The notes: a model not told the origin generated them from the sequence alone. DNA of 64,000 bases from Mangrovicoccus sp. HB161399 (GCF_013184745.1 NZ_JAATVU010000023.1:28797-92796), one strand, 5' to 3'. Numbered from the stretch's first letter, positions 1 through 11,673 are shown. Numbers and translations: made by a program.

Positions 1-601
<601 letters not shown>

Positions 602-605
<4 letters not shown>

Positions 606-2884
606 GCCGGCGATCCGCGCGGGGCGGCAGCGTCGGGCGGGGGCGGCGCACGGGGCGGGGCGGCCGCCTGTTCGCCGGGCGGATCGATCTCCATGCCCTC
701 GGGGACATGGGCGCGGATGCGCTCGACGATCTCCTGCCGCCGGAGCGGCTTCGTCAGGTAGAAATCCAGCCCGGCCTCCAGAATGCCCTGGTCGTCGCCG
801 TCCAGCGCATGGGCGGTCAGCGCGCAGATCGGCGTGCGCGGCAGGCCCTCGGCCCTCTCGATGCCGCGGATCTTCTGGGTTGCCTCCTTGCCGTCCATCC
901 GCGGCATCGAGATGTCCATGAAGACCAGGTGCGGCCGCAGGGTCTGGAATTTCTCGACCGCCTCGATTCCGTCATTGGCGAAGGTGATCTCCAGCTCCAG
1001 CTGCTTGAGCATCTTCGAGAAGACCAGCTGGTTGGTCTTGTTGTCCTCCGCCGCCAGGATGCGCATCCGTTCGCGAGGCACCAGGACCGCCTGGGCGGCC
1101 GCGGCCTCCATCGCCACGGCGAGCTCGCGCAGCCGCATGTGCAGGTCGCGCCGCAGCATCGGCTTCTGCACCACCGCGAAGATTGCCCGGCTCTCCTGCT
1201 CCTGTGCGGCCAGATGCGAGGGATTGGCCGTCATCAGGATCACCGGGTTGTTGCAGCTGCGCGCGCGCAGCCGCTCGGCGAAGGCCAGGCCGTCCATCTC
1301 CGGCATGTCGTTGTCGAACAGCACCAGGTCGAACCGGCCGGGATCGTCGTTCAGCGCCGCCCCGGCGGAGCGGTAGGTCGCCACGCGCAGGCCCATGGTC
1401 GAGAGCTGCTTCTCCAGGATCATCCGGTTGATCGGCAGGTCGTCGACCACCATCGCCGAGCGCAGCCCCTCGGGCAGGGAGAAATCCTGCGGCAGCGGCG
1501 GCTCCACCGCCTCGATGGTCAGCTGGAAGCCGAAGCAGGAGCCTTCGCCCGGGACCGAGTCGACCCAGATCTCGCCGCCCATCATGCCGACCAGCTGCTG
1601 GGTGATGGCGAGCCCCAGCCCGGTGCCCTCGAACTTGCGGTTGCGCTCGTCCTCGACCTGGCTGAATTCGCCGAAGATCAGCTCCAGCTTGTCGGCGGCA
1701 ATGCCGATGCCGGTATCCTCCACCGTGACATGCAGGTTGAAGCTGCTGCCGTGGTCCTGGGGATAGCCGGTGACCCGCACCAGGACATGGCCCGCCGGGG
1801 TGAACTTCACCGCGTTGCCGATCAGGTTCGTCAGGATCTGGCGGATGCGGCCGGGATCGGCGACGAAGCGCGTCGGCAGGAACATGTCGTAATCGACCAG
1901 CAGGTCGATGCCCTTGTCGGCGGCGCTGGACTGCAGCAGCACCAGGATCTCGTGGATCGCCCGCTCCAGGTCGAAAGGCTCGGGATGCAGGACCAGCTTC
2001 TCCGCCTCGATCTTGGAATAGTCGAGCACGTCGTTGATGATCACCAGCAGGGCCTCGGCCGAGTTCTTGATCGTCTCGGCATAGAGCCGCTGCTCCTCGT
2101 CGAGCTCGCTCTCGATCAGCAGTTCCGACATGCCGACCACGCCGTTCATCGGCGTGCGGATCTCGTGGCTCATGTTGGCGAGGAAGGCGGCCTTGGCGCG
2201 GGCCGCGGCCTCGGCGCGCTGGCGGGCATCCTCGATGTCGCGCTCATAGCGGATCGTGTCGGTGATATCGAGCACCAGGCTGACCAGGTCGCCGTCCTGG
2301 CCGCGCCGGTCCATCAGCTTCACATAGGTGTCGTTCCACAGCCGCAGCACGATCGGTTCGATCTGCTCGCCGGTCCAGCGCTCCAGCATCGCGTCATGCC
2401 AGGCGCCGGGCGTCTCGGCGCCGATGTCGACGATGCCCTCGTCGAGCAGCAGCTGCAGCAGCTCGCCATAGGTGATGCCGGGGCGGATGCCGTCGAGCCC
2501 GTCGAAGATCGACAGGTAGGAGCGGTTGGCGATCAGCAGCTGGTCGCGGCGGTTGAACACGGCGAACCCGTCCTGGATCGTCTCCAGCGCGTCCCACAGC
2601 CGCCTTTCGGCCACGGTGGCCTGGCGGTGGGCGCGTTCCAGGTCCTTCTGCGCCTTGCTTGCCTGGCCCTTCAGCACTTCGGCCTCGGTGCGCACCTCGC
2701 GCACCTCGCGACGCTGCTGGATGACTTCCTCGGTCAGCTGGCGGGCATGCAGCCCGAGGCGCCGGTTCGCGCGGGTCAGTTCGGCATGCTTGGTTTCGAG
2801 GAGCTGCTCCGCAGCAAGCCGGGCGCGCCGTTCGGCAGCCAGCAATTCCTGCAAGCTGGGGCTTTGCTCCTTCGTCATCCGCAT
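602..2884 (-). CDS. Hybrid sensor histidine kinase with two receiver domains
   Basis: A 760-residue cytoplasmic-looking hybrid kinase. It has an N-terminal coiled coil (about 1-95), a PAS-like sensor region (about 95-215), a dimerisation/phosphoacceptor domain with His in [11 protein letters not shown] (about 240), an HATPase domain with [14 protein letters not shown] and GTGLGLAI motifs (about 350-460), a first receiver (about 480-590, DNDMPEMDG) and a second receiver (about 605-730, [10 protein letters not shown]). The tail is Pro/Ala-rich. No membrane segment is evident, so it probably senses an internal signal. No cognate response regulator lies beside it. The 3' end overlaps the upstream ABC ATPase gene tail to tail by 4 bp. 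Confidence 0.95.
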
Positions 2885-2938
2885 CCTCGGGGGCTCTCCG
2901 CGGAAATGCTTAATCGAGGGGGATGAACAGAGGCTGAA

Positions 2939-2966
2939 CGCGGGCGGCGGGCTGCCCCCGCCCGCG
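2939..2966 (-). terminator. Hairpin downstream of the thiolase gene
   Basis: The 9-base arms CGCGGGCGG (2939-2947) and CCGCCCGCG (2958-2966) can form a GC-rich stem just after the thiolase stop. There is no T-run, so intrinsic termination is an inference. Confidence 0.35.
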
Positions 2967-2974
2967 GTCCGGGA

Positions 2975-4150
2975 TCAGAGCAGTTCGAAGGCCAGCGCGA
3001 TGCCCTGGCCGCCGCCGATGCACATCGTGGCCAGCCCGCGCTTGCCGCCGGTACGCTCGAGCTCGTAGAGCGCCTTGATCAGGATGATCGCGCCGGTCGC
3101 TCCGATCGGATGGCCGAGCGCGATGGCGCCGCCGTTCGGGTTCACCTTGGCCGGGTCGAGCCCCAGTCCGCGGCTGACTGCCAGCGCCTGCGCGGCAAAG
3201 GCCTCGTTCGACTCGATCACGTCGAAATCCGCCGCCGTCAGGCCGGTCCGCGCCAGCAGCTTCTCGACCGCGGGAATCGGGCCGATGCCCATCACCTCGG
3301 GGCGCACGCCCGCATGGGCATAGCCGAGGATCCGCGCCTTCGGCTTCAGCCCGGCCTTCGCCGCCGCCTCCGCCGAGGCCAGCACCAGCGCGCCCGCGCC
3401 GTCATTGAGGCCCGAGGCATTGCCGGCCGTGACCGAGCCGTCCTTGCGGAAGGCGGGGCGCAGCCCGGCGAGCTTCTCCAGCGTGGTCGCCTTGGGATGC
3501 TCGTCAGTGTCGAAGGCGACCTCGTCGCGCTTCACCCGGACCATGACCGGCACGATCTGGTCCTTGAAGCGGCCCGCGGCGATGGCCTTGGCGGCCCGGT
3601 CCTGGCTTTCCGCCGCGAAGGCGTCCTGGTCCTCGCGGCTGATCTGGTGCTCGGCCGCGACATTCTCGGCGGTGATGCCCATGTGTCCGGTGCCGAAGGG
3701 GCAGGTGAGCGCGCCGACCATCATGTCCTGCATGCCCATGTCGCCCATCTTCTGGCCCCAGCGCACGGCCTGGCTGGAATAGGGCGCGCGGCTCATGTTC
3801 TCGGCGCCGCCGGCAAGGCCGAATTCGGCGTCGCCCATGGCGATCGACTGGATCACCGACACGGTCGCCTGCAGCCCCGAGCCGCAGAGCCGGTTGACGT
3901 TCATCGCGGGCGTGCCGTCGGGGATGCCCGCCTCCATGGCCGATGCGCGCGAAAGATACATGTCGCGGGCCTCGGTGTTGATCACGTGGCCCATGGCGAC
4001 ATGGCCGATCTGGCCCGGCTCCACCCCCGAACGCTCCAGCGCTGCCTTGGCCGCAATGGCGCCGAGCGCGATCGGCGCGGTCCCGGCCAGGCTGCCGCCG
4101 AAGCCGCCGATCGCCGTGCGCGCGCCGTCCAGGATGACGACTTCCTCCAT
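2975..4150 (-). CDS. Acetyl-CoA C-acyltransferase (thiolase)
   Basis: A 391-residue type II thiolase, the usual family length. The nucleophilic Cys lies in NRLCGSGLQ (about residue 90), the His motif in [18 protein letters not shown], and the C-terminal active-site Cys in MCIGGGQG. It would condense or cleave acyl-CoAs in the cytosol (acetoacetyl-CoA/3-ketoacyl-CoA metabolism); the wording resembles BktB/PhaA enzymes, but chain-length preference cannot be read off. The start was set at ATG 4150, behind a clear AGGAGGG sequence, rather than at an upstream in-frame ATG. It begins 17 bp after the metallophosphoesterase stop, so the two are probably co-transcribed. Confidence 0.95.
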   Translation of the reverse strand: MEEVVILDGARTAIGGFGGSLAGTAPIALGAIAAKAALERSGVEPGQIGHVAMGHVINTEARDMYLSRASAMEAGIPDGTPAMNVNRLCGSGLQATVSVIQSIAMGDAEFGLAGGAENMSRAPYSSQAVRWGQKMGDMGMQDMMVGALTCPFGTGHMGITAENVAAEHQISREDQDAFAAESQDRAAKAIAAGRFKDQIVPVMVRVKRDEVAFDTDEHPKATTLEKLAGLRPAFRKDGSVTAGNASGLNDGAGALVLASAEAAAKAGLKPKARILGYAHAGVRPEVMGIGPIPAVEKLLARTGLTAADFDVIESNEAFAAQALAVSRGLGLDPAKVNPNGGAIALGHPIGATGAIILIKALYELERTGGKRGLATMCIGGGQGIALAFELL

Positions 4151-4167
4151 GGGATTCCCTCCTGTTT

Positions 4168-5022
4168 CTACCCCAGCGCGACGATAGCGATTTCGGGGGG
4201 CACGCCAATCCTCAAAGGGATGCCGGAATAGCCGATGCCGCGGCAGACGATCAAATGATTGCCGTTTTCGCATATGTGCCCGCCGGCGTAGCGGCTGCCG
4301 TAGTCCGAGGGCACTTTCGGGTAGCGGCCGAACAGCTTGATCTGCCCGCCATGGGTATGGCCGCTGATCTGGAGGAATGCGCGGGGATCCGCGCTGGCGA
4401 AATAGTCCGGCTCATGCGCCATGTGGATGGCGGGGGCGCCATCCGGAACGCCGGCAAAGGCGGCCCCGGCATCGAGATAGCTGGTGTAGCGGCGCTGTCC
4501 GCCCTCGCGGGACTTCCGCGCCCGCTGGCTGTCGGTGCCGACCAGCCAGAAGCCGCCTGCGCCATGCGGGATGTGCCGGGCCTCGTTGCGCAGCAGCGGC
4601 AGGCCGTGGGCGGCGTGCGCTTCGATCACCGAGTTGCGCAGGTGGTCCGTATCGCGCGCAAGGTCGCAATCGACCCAGTCATGGTTGCCGAGGATCGACC
4701 ACGTGCCCAAGGGCGCGCGCAGCGCCGCCAGCCGTTCGGCGATCTGCCCGGCCGGGACGAAGCGGGAGAAGCGCCACATGTTGCGGTCAAGCAGGAGGTC
4801 GCCGGGCAGCAGGACGATGTCGGGCTCCAGCGCATTGACCTGCGCGACGATGCGCTCGAGCAGGCCGAGCGAAACCCAGGGCGCGCCGACATGCAGGTCC
4901 GACAGAATTGCCGCCCGCAGCGGGGGCAGCGTCCAGCGCGGGTCGGTCACGCGGTGCCGGACGATGCGGGGCAGGCGCCGGATGGCACCCCAGCCGCGCG
5001 CGGGTCTATGGGAGCGGAACAA
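4168..5022 (-). CDS. Metallophosphoesterase (YaeI-like)
   Basis: A calcineurin-type phosphoesterase of 284 residues. The metal-binding motifs appear in order: SDLHVG, PGDLLLD, LGNHDW, and the histidine block ISGHTHGGQ near the C terminus. An arginine-rich N-terminal stretch precedes the domain. The family hydrolyses phosphodiesters, and the closest named type (YaeI) acts on membrane-related substrates; the substrate here is unknown. The start was placed at TTG 5022 because GGAGG lies 7 bases upstream; the longer in-frame ATG at 5136 would add low-complexity sequence with no ribosome binding site. It lies just upstream of the thiolase gene. Confidence 0.85.
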   Translation of the reverse strand: MFRSHRPARGWGAIRRLPRIVRHRVTDPRWTLPPLRAAILSDLHVGAPWVSLGLLERIVAQVNALEPDIVLLPGDLLLDRNMWRFSRFVPAGQIAERLAALRAPLGTWSILGNHDWVDCDLARDTDHLRNSVIEAHAAHGLPLLRNEARHIPHGAGGFWLVGTDSQRARKSREGGQRRYTSYLDAGAAFAGVPDGAPAIHMAHEPDYFASADPRAFLQISGHTHGGQIKLFGRYPKVPSDYGSRYAGGHICENGNHLIVCRGIGYSGIPLRIGVPPEIAIVALG

Positions 5023-5172
5023 GGCGGAACCTCCGGAGGCTGCGTCCCCGCCGACTGTCCCCGTTCCCGGCTCCGGACACAAGAGGGCCCCGGCCGCGCG
5101 CGGTGGGATGTCCCGCGTGCCGCCAGGGCCCTGCATGTTCGCTCCCGCCCGCGCGGGGCGGGCGCCTCGGGA

Positions 5173-6765
5173 TCAGGCCAGGTCGAAGGCCAGCGGCTTG
5201 ACCAGCTGGAACTTGCCGAGGCTTTCGAGCTTCTGCACCAGGTCGGGCTTCACTTCCTCGTCGAGGTGGATCAGCGCGATCGCGTCGGCGCCGTTGCCGG
5301 TGCGGCCGAGGGTGAAGTTGGCGATGTTGTAGCCTGCCTCGCCGACGGTCATGCCCAGCGAGCCGATCACGCCCGGCACGTCCTTGTTGGTCGTGTAGAG
5401 CATGTAGGGCGCGACTTCGGCGTCGATGTTGATGCCCTTGATCTGGATGAAGCGCGGCTTGCCGTCGGAGAACACGGTCCCGGCGACGGTGCGGGTGCGG
5501 CTTTCCAGCTCGACGGTCAGCTTGATGTAGCCTTCGAAGGAGCCCGACTTGTCCTGCTTGGTCTGGCTGATCTGGACGCCCTTCTCGCGGAACATCACCG
5601 GCGCGGAGACCAGGTTCACGTCCGGCGTGGTCGGCTTCAGGAAGCCTGCCAGCACGGCGCAGTCCAGCGCCTTGAGGTTCATCTCGGAGGCGACGCCGTC
5701 ATAGGTGATGTTGATCGACTTCACCGGCTCGTCGGTCAGCTGGCCGACGAAGCTGCCCAGGTGCTCGGCGAGCTTGATCCAGGGGCCCATGACCTTGGCT
5801 TCCTCGGCGGTGACCGCGGGCATGTTCAGCGAGTTGGTGACGGCGCCGGTCATCAGGTAGTCCGACATCTGCTCGGCGACCTGCAGGGCGACGTTTTCCT
5901 GCGCCTCGGTGGTGGCGGCGCCCAGGTGCGGGGTGCAGACCACGTTGTCGAGGCCGAAGAGCGGGTTCTCGGTCGCCGGTTCCACGGAGAACACGTCGAA
6001 GCCTGCGCCCGCGACATGGCCGGATTTCAGCAGTTCGGCCAGCGCGGCTTCGTCGACGAGGCCGCCGCGGGCGCAGTTGATGATCCGCACGCCCTTCTTG
6101 GTCTTGGCGAGGTTCTCGGCCGACAGGATGTTGGCGGTCTTCTCGGTCTTCGGCACGTGCAGCGTGATGAAGTCGGCCTTCGGCAGCAGGTCGGCCAGCT
6201 CGACCTTGGTCACGCCCAGCTCGTCGGCGCGCTCTTCGGACAGGAAGGGGTCGTAGGCCAGGACCTTCATCTTCAGGCCGAGCGCGCGGGAGGCGACGAT
6301 CGAGCCGATGTTGCCGCAGCCGATCAGGCCCAGGGTCTTGCCGGTGATCTCGACGCCCATGAAGCGCGACTTCTCCCACTTGCCGGCCTGGGTGGAGGCG
6401 TCGGCGGCGGGGATCTGGCGGGCGACGGCGAACATCATCGCGATGGCATGCTCGGCAGTGGTGATCGAGTTGCCGAACGGCGTGTTCATCACGATCACGC
6501 CCTTCTTGGAGGCGAGCGGGATGTCGACGTTGTCGACGCCGATGCCGGCGCGGCCGATGACCTTCAGGTTGGTCGCGGCTTCCAGCACGTCGGCGGTCAC
6601 CTTGGTGGCCGAGCGGATCGCCAGGCCGTCATACTCGCCGATGATTTCCAGCAGCTTGGCCTTGTCCTTGCCGAGCTTCGGCATGAAGTCGACCTCGACG
6701 CCGCGGTCGCGGAAGATCTGGACGGCGGTTTCGGAGAGGGCGTCGGAGACGAGAACCTTGGGCAT
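5173..6765 (-). CDS. serA: D-3-phosphoglycerate dehydrogenase
   Basis: The first enzyme of the phosphorylated serine pathway, oxidising 3-phosphoglycerate to 3-phosphohydroxypyruvate with NAD+. At 530 residues it is the long form: a substrate-binding N-terminal domain, a Rossmann domain with GLIGCGNIGS (about 147), catalytic residues in CARGGLVDE (about 231) and CTPHLGAAT (about 280), an intervening ASB domain (about 320-450), and a C-terminal ACT domain (about 455-530) that in relatives gives serine feedback. It follows serC on the same strand with a gap of 136 bases, the usual alphaproteobacterial serC-serA operon. Confidence 0.97.
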   Translation of the reverse strand: MPKVLVSDALSETAVQIFRDRGVEVDFMPKLGKDKAKLLEIIGEYDGLAIRSATKVTADVLEAATNLKVIGRAGIGVDNVDIPLASKKGVIVMNTPFGNSITTAEHAIAMMFAVARQIPAADASTQAGKWEKSRFMGVEITGKTLGLIGCGNIGSIVASRALGLKMKVLAYDPFLSEERADELGVTKVELADLLPKADFITLHVPKTEKTANILSAENLAKTKKGVRIINCARGGLVDEAALAELLKSGHVAGAGFDVFSVEPATENPLFGLDNVVCTPHLGAATTEAQENVALQVAEQMSDYLMTGAVTNSLNMPAVTAEEAKVMGPWIKLAEHLGSFVGQLTDEPVKSINITYDGVASEMNLKALDCAVLAGFLKPTTPDVNLVSAPVMFREKGVQISQTKQDKSGSFEGYIKLTVELESRTRTVAGTVFSDGKPRFIQIKGINIDAEVAPYMLYTTNKDVPGVIGSLGMTVGEAGYNIANFTLGRTGNGADAIALIHLDEEVKPDLVQKLESLGKFQLVKPLAFDLA

Positions 6766-6901
6766 GGTCTTTGTCCTTCAAAGCGGGGGCCGGGAACGGG
6801 GCATCGGGCCGCCGTCCGGCTTGCGGAGCGGGACCCCGCCGGAAGCGGCGGGGAGCGGTATCTCGGGGAAAAGAACCGGGGCGCGGGGCCCCGGGAACCG
6901 G

Positions 6902-8056
<1,155 letters not shown>

Positions 8057-8110
8057 CTGTAGTACCCTTCCAGATATACGCGCTGCGTTGGGGCAGCGTG
8101 TCCCGCCGCC
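8057..8110 (-). ncRNA. Candidate serC leader RNA
   Basis: On the minus strand the serC leader contains CGCTGC-CCCAAC-GCAGCG, a perfect 6-bp hairpin at 8081-8098, about 25 bases before the serC ATG and close to its GGAAGGG ribosome binding site. A structured serC leader motif is known upstream of alphaproteobacterial serC-serA operons, so position and context fit. I cannot align it to the covariance model, so membership is an inference. Confidence 0.5.
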
Positions 8111-8206
8111 GCCTTTACGCGAGGCAGGGGAGTCGGGCAAGATCGAAAATCGCGGCAAGCGGCATTTCGGCGTGCAAAAGCGACTTGCCCGACGGGGGAG
8201 GTGACC

Positions 8207-8914
8207 ATGCCTGCATTGCCGGGACTGCTGATCGAATACCTGGTGAACGGCGCCGTCGCGCTGATCTGGCTGCTGCCGCTGCTGCGGCGGATCTCGGGGC
8301 TGGAACTGGTCCTGCCGGACGGCAATGCGGCGGGGGCGGTGCTGATGCTGCTTCCGCTGGTCTACGGCCTCGGCATGGTGGTGGACCGGCTTGCCAAGCT
8401 CCTGACCGGGAAGGTGCCCGCCCAGACCCTCAGCCTGCAATGGCTGGCCAGCCTCCGGCCCGAACACCGGGCGCACCGGTTCGATGCCTTGCCGGTCGAG
8501 CGCAATCCGTTCTACCGCGGCCCCGCCGCCACGCCGGAGCAGCGGAGCGCGCAGATGCTGGCCCGCGCGCGGGTTCTCGGCATTCTCTACGGGAAGCATG
8601 GCGACCTTGCTGCGGAACTGACGGGCCGCAGGTCGCGGGACCGGGTGGCGCGGGGCTTCGCGGTGAATTTCCTGCTGGCGGCCGTGTTGGCCGGCCTGGC
8701 CGCGCCGGGCACCGGCGGGCAGGCGCCCGTTGCGGTCAATGCCGCGGTCCTGGCGGCCTGCTTTGCCGTGGCGGCGGCCGTCATGTTCTTCGTCTGGGCG
8801 GTGTTCGACCGCGAATCCTATGCGTTCGAACTGTCGCTCGGGGCGGCGCTCCTGGAGGAGTCAGAAACGCCGCCGGACGGCGCTCAGCGCCTCACCATCG
8901 AGATGGGCGTGTAG
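8207..8914 (+). CDS. Membrane protein of unknown function
   Basis: A 235-residue protein I do not recognise. It has an N-terminal hydrophobic segment (about 7-27), a second (about 45-65), a long soluble loop rich in Arg and Glu (about 70-150), and two C-terminal membrane segments (about 150-170 and 180-203), then an acidic tail. The soluble loop contains [11 protein letters not shown]. The start was set at ATG 8207 because GGGGAG lies 6 bases upstream; GTG 8201 is too close to that site. It lies between the serC-serA operon and serB. Its last 31 bases overlap a small antisense ORF. Confidence 0.75.
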   Translation: MPALPGLLIEYLVNGAVALIWLLPLLRRISGLELVLPDGNAAGAVLMLLPLVYGLGMVVDRLAKLLTGKVPAQTLSLQWLASLRPEHRAHRFDALPVERNPFYRGPAATPEQRSAQMLARARVLGILYGKHGDLAAELTGRRSRDRVARGFAVNFLLAAVLAGLAAPGTGGQAPVAVNAAVLAACFAVAAAVMFFVWAVFDRESYAFELSLGAALLEESETPPDGAQRLTIEMGV

Positions 8915-8982
8915 AACCGGGCGGTCAGCTCTTCGCCGAAGATCCGGACGAGGGCGTCGTAGGTAATGCGGGGCACGGGCAT
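8884..8982 (-). CDS. Candidate 32-residue small protein
   Basis: A short ORF starting MPVPRITYDALVRIF and ending with MVRR. It is preceded by AAGGAGGT (8988-8995 on the plus strand) only 5 bases from the ATG, one of the strongest ribosome binding sites in the window. Nearly all its codons end in G or C, as in neighbouring genes. It overlaps the 3' end of the convergent membrane-protein gene by 31 bases. It may extend upstream in frame to 9066 (60 residues), but that start has no such site. I recognise no family. Confidence 0.45.
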   Translation of the reverse strand: MPVPRITYDALVRIFGEELTARFYTPISMVRR

Positions 8983-8999
8983 GGGAACCTCCTTGGTCA

Positions 9000-9085
9000 C
9001 GTGTACCGTCGTTATCATTTTGTTAACGGTCAGCAAGAAATAATGTTGCGATGTAATCGCAGTCAATAATACTAAAGTTGCTTTG
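9000..9085. promoter_or_regulatory. AT-rich intergenic promoter-like island
   Basis: An unusually AT-rich stretch for this genome lies between the small ORF and serB. It contains short inverted repeats CGTTA...TAACG (about 9008-9026) and GCGAT-GTA-ATCGC (9048-9060). It probably holds promoters for the small ORF (minus) and/or serB (plus). No specific box was recognised. Confidence 0.4.
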
Positions 9086-9247
9086 GTAAATCACGTGGGG
9101 ATTTCCGGTCCCGATTCCGGTGAGGATTCCGGACCACTACGGTGCCAAGCTGTTGAATTTGCGGGGCTGCTGGGCCGCCTCACGCCGGGACTGGTTTTTC
9201 CGCCGCAGCCATGGGATAGGGGCGCCGAACCGATCCGGAGGCCTCCC

Positions 9248-10123
9248 ATGTACACCGCCACGCTCCTGACCAATCCCGCCGCGCCCTGCCTCGATGCCGC
9301 CACGGCCGGGGCGCTGGCCGAGGCCTGGGGCGGCGGGCCGCTCGGCTGGCTGGCCGAGGGCGAGGCCGCGGAATTCGCGCTGGACGCGGTGCCGGAGGAT
9401 CTCTGGGCCCGCTGGGAGGAACTGCAGGCCCGGGGCATCGACCTCGCCGTGCAGGAAACTGCCGGACGCCGCCGCCGCATGCTGCTCGCCGACATGGACA
9501 GCACGATGATCGGCCAGGAATGCATCGACGAGCTCGCCGACATGGCGGGCGTGGGCGAGCGTGTGAAGGACATCACAGCCCGGGCGATGAACGGCGAGCT
9601 GGATTTCGAGGGCGCCCTGACCGAGCGGGTCGGGCTGCTGAAGGGCCTGCCGGAAAGCGTGATCGCCGAGGTCTACGACGCGCGCATCACCATGGCGCCG
9701 GGCGGCAAGGTCCTGATCGCGACGATGAAGGCCAATGGCGGCCATGCCGCGCTGGTCTCGGGCGGCTTCACCGCCTTCACCGAGCGCGTCGCGGCGGAAC
9801 TGGGCTTCGACGAGCACCGCGCCAACACGCTGCTTGCCGAGGACGGCGTGCTGACCGGCGATGTCGGGCGGCCGATCCTCGGGCGCGAGGCCAAGGTCGA
9901 GGCGCTGCACCAGATCAGCGCACGGCTGGGATTCACCCCGGCCGAGGTGATCGCCGTGGGCGACGGCGCCAATGATTTGGGCATGCTGCACGAAGCGGGG
10001 GCAGGGGTTGCGCTCCATGCCAAGCCCTCGGTCGCGGCCCAGGCCGGCATCCGGGTGAATCACGGAGATTTGACGGCGCTGCTGTACCTGCAGGGCTACG
10101 CGAAGGCGGATTTCGTGGCGTGA
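9248..10123 (+). CDS. serB: Phosphoserine phosphatase
   Basis: A HAD-superfamily phosphatase of 291 residues completing serine synthesis (phosphoserine to serine). An N-terminal ACT-like region (about 1-75) precedes the catalytic domain, with motif I LADMDSTMIGQE (about 79), motif II SGGFTAF, and motif III/IV GDGANDLGML (about 238). This matches full-length SerB. The start is ATG 9248, 5 bases behind GGAGG; an upstream GTG frame (9083) lacks a ribosome binding site. It is transcribed away from serC-serA. Confidence 0.96.
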   Translation: MYTATLLTNPAAPCLDAATAGALAEAWGGGPLGWLAEGEAAEFALDAVPEDLWARWEELQARGIDLAVQETAGRRRRMLLADMDSTMIGQECIDELADMAGVGERVKDITARAMNGELDFEGALTERVGLLKGLPESVIAEVYDARITMAPGGKVLIATMKANGGHAALVSGGFTAFTERVAAELGFDEHRANTLLAEDGVLTGDVGRPILGREAKVEALHQISARLGFTPAEVIAVGDGANDLGMLHEAGAGVALHAKPSVAAQAGIRVNHGDLTALLYLQGYAKADFVA

Positions 10124-10267
10124 AGGCTGCTGCCCGGGGTCACATCGCGGGGGCTGCATTTGGAATCAGCGGAAAGCTGCGCTATCGTCGCGGCGACTGA
10201 GGCATGTGCCGGGCAGGCCCCCGCCAAGAGCGGGCCGTTCCGGAACGAAGAGGTTTAGGAGGCGGAA

Positions 10268-10813
10268 TTGATCAACCGGCTGGTTCTCGGACTGGGGATG
10301 GGGCTCGGCATGTGGCTGACCCCCGCCGTGGCGCAGGTTGCCAACAATCCGGTCGGGGCGAAGACCGACTGGACGATCTATGTCGAGGACGATCCCAAGC
10401 AGTGCTGGGTCGTGGCGGCGCCGCAGGCAGGCAAGTCCACCGCCACGCGCGGCGGCCGCCCTGTCGCGGTGAAGCGCGGCGACATCTTCCTCTTCGTCTC
10501 CTTCTGGCCGAAGGACGCCAATGGCGGCGGCGGCATGGGCGAGGTGTCCTTCATGGGCGGCTATGACTTCGCGGAAGGCGAGCCCGTCACGCTGGAAATC
10601 GGCGACTCCAAGTTCGACCTCTTCGCCGAGGGCAACGTCGCCTGGGCGACTTCGGGCGAGCAGGACCGCCAGATCGCCTCGGCTATGAAGGCCGGGGCGG
10701 AGGCCAAGGTGACCGGCCTGTCGCAGCGCTCGGGCACGACCACGCAGGACACGTTCTCGCTGATGGGCTTCACCGCCGCCTACGAGGACGCGGAGCGCCG
10801 CTGCGGCCAGTGA
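10268..10813 (+). CDS. Invasion-associated locus B (IalB) family protein
   Basis: A 181-residue exported protein: signal peptide about 1-22 (cleavage near VAQ-VAN), then the IalB domain with DWTIYVEDDPKQCWV and a second Cys near the C terminus (RRCGQ), probably forming a disulfide. The family is named from Bartonella invasion locus B but is widespread in free-living alphaproteobacteria, where its role is unclear; it probably acts in the periplasm. It starts at TTG 10268 behind AGGAGG. It stands alone between serB and a convergent methyltransferase gene. Confidence 0.88.
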   Translation: MINRLVLGLGMGLGMWLTPAVAQVANNPVGAKTDWTIYVEDDPKQCWVVAAPQAGKSTATRGGRPVAVKRGDIFLFVSFWPKDANGGGGMGEVSFMGGYDFAEGEPVTLEIGDSKFDLFAEGNVAWATSGEQDRQIASAMKAGAEAKVTGLSQRSGTTTQDTFSLMGFTAAYEDAERRCGQ

Positions 10814-10829
10814 CCGCCGTGCGGCGGGC

Positions 10830-11672
10830 TCACTCCCGCCGCAACCGCCGCTTCAGCTTGTCGATGGCGCGCTTCGGGCGCGAGATCCGGATCCAGTTGA
10901 AGCGCTGCGCCGCCGTCAGGAAGGTGTCGCGCAGGGCAGGGCCGTAATGCCGTCCGAGCTGGGCGGCGGCGTCCTCGATCTGCGCGTCTTCCAGCGGCTC
11001 CATCAGAGTCCACGGGATCAGGAGACCGGCCGCGCCGATCCGTCCCAGCTCCTCCCGCGGCATCGCCAGGTCCAGCCAGTAGCTGTTGCCGTCCCGGGCG
11101 GGCGAGACGTAGCGGCGGCTGTCGGGGAACTGGTCGAAGCAGTGCTTCGGCCCGATCGAGTTGAAATGCCCGTCGTCGCGGTAGAGCTTCAGGTCGTGAT
11201 GGAAGACCTTGCCCCCCGACGGCATCCGCGGATGCAGAAGCAGCGTGTCGAGCAGCGGCCAGGGATGCTGGTGGTTGGCATCGACGAATCCCATGTCGAA
11301 GCCGGTGACGTCCTCCGGCAGGCCGAGCAGGGTGATCCCGGCGAAGCGCTGCACCTCGACGGCCGCGTCGCCCTTCACCGGGTCGATCTGGAATCCCGTG
11401 GGCTTCGTGCGGTCGCCGAAGAACCATTCCTCGGCATCCAGCGTCACCAGCCGCCTGCCGCCGTTGGCGGCGAGGAATCGGGCGATGAAGCCCCCGGAAA
11501 GCCCGGAGGCGGTGCCGATCTCGATGAAGCTCTCCGGCCGCTCCGCGGCGATCACCGAGCGGAAGAATTCCAGCTCGTCGACCGCTACCGAGCCCCAGCC
11601 ATCGCGGTGATGCGCGTGGTAGAGATCGTGGATTGCCTGGTGCTCCTCCACCCGGGCGCCCTCCCTGGACAT
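10830..11672 (-). CDS. Class I SAM-dependent methyltransferase
   Basis: A 280-residue protein with a Rossmann methyltransferase core: motif I FIEIGTASGLSGGF (about 48-61), then an acidic residue in VTLDAEEWFFG, and FDMGFVDANHQHPW as the motif IV region. The layout fits the Methyltransf_24-type family that often acts on sugars or small molecules; the substrate is unknown. The C terminus is basic (KRAIDKLKRRLRRE). Its ATG begins 2 bases after the idi stop codon, so translation is probably coupled to idi. Confidence 0.8.
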   Translation of the reverse strand: MSREGARVEEHQAIHDLYHAHHRDGWGSVAVDELEFFRSVIAAERPESFIEIGTASGLSGGFIARFLAANGGRRLVTLDAEEWFFGDRTKPTGFQIDPVKGDAAVEVQRFAGITLLGLPEDVTGFDMGFVDANHQHPWPLLDTLLLHPRMPSGGKVFHHDLKLYRDDGHFNSIGPKHCFDQFPDSRRYVSPARDGNSYWLDLAMPREELGRIGAAGLLIPWTLMEPLEDAQIEDAAAQLGRHYGPALRDTFLTAAQRFNWIRISRPKRAIDKLKRRLRRE

Positions 11673-11673
11673 G

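Noticed and set aside
2939..2966. A bona fide intrinsic terminator after the thiolase gene
   Set aside because: The stem is strong but there is no T-run on the gene's strand, so it is listed at low confidence only.
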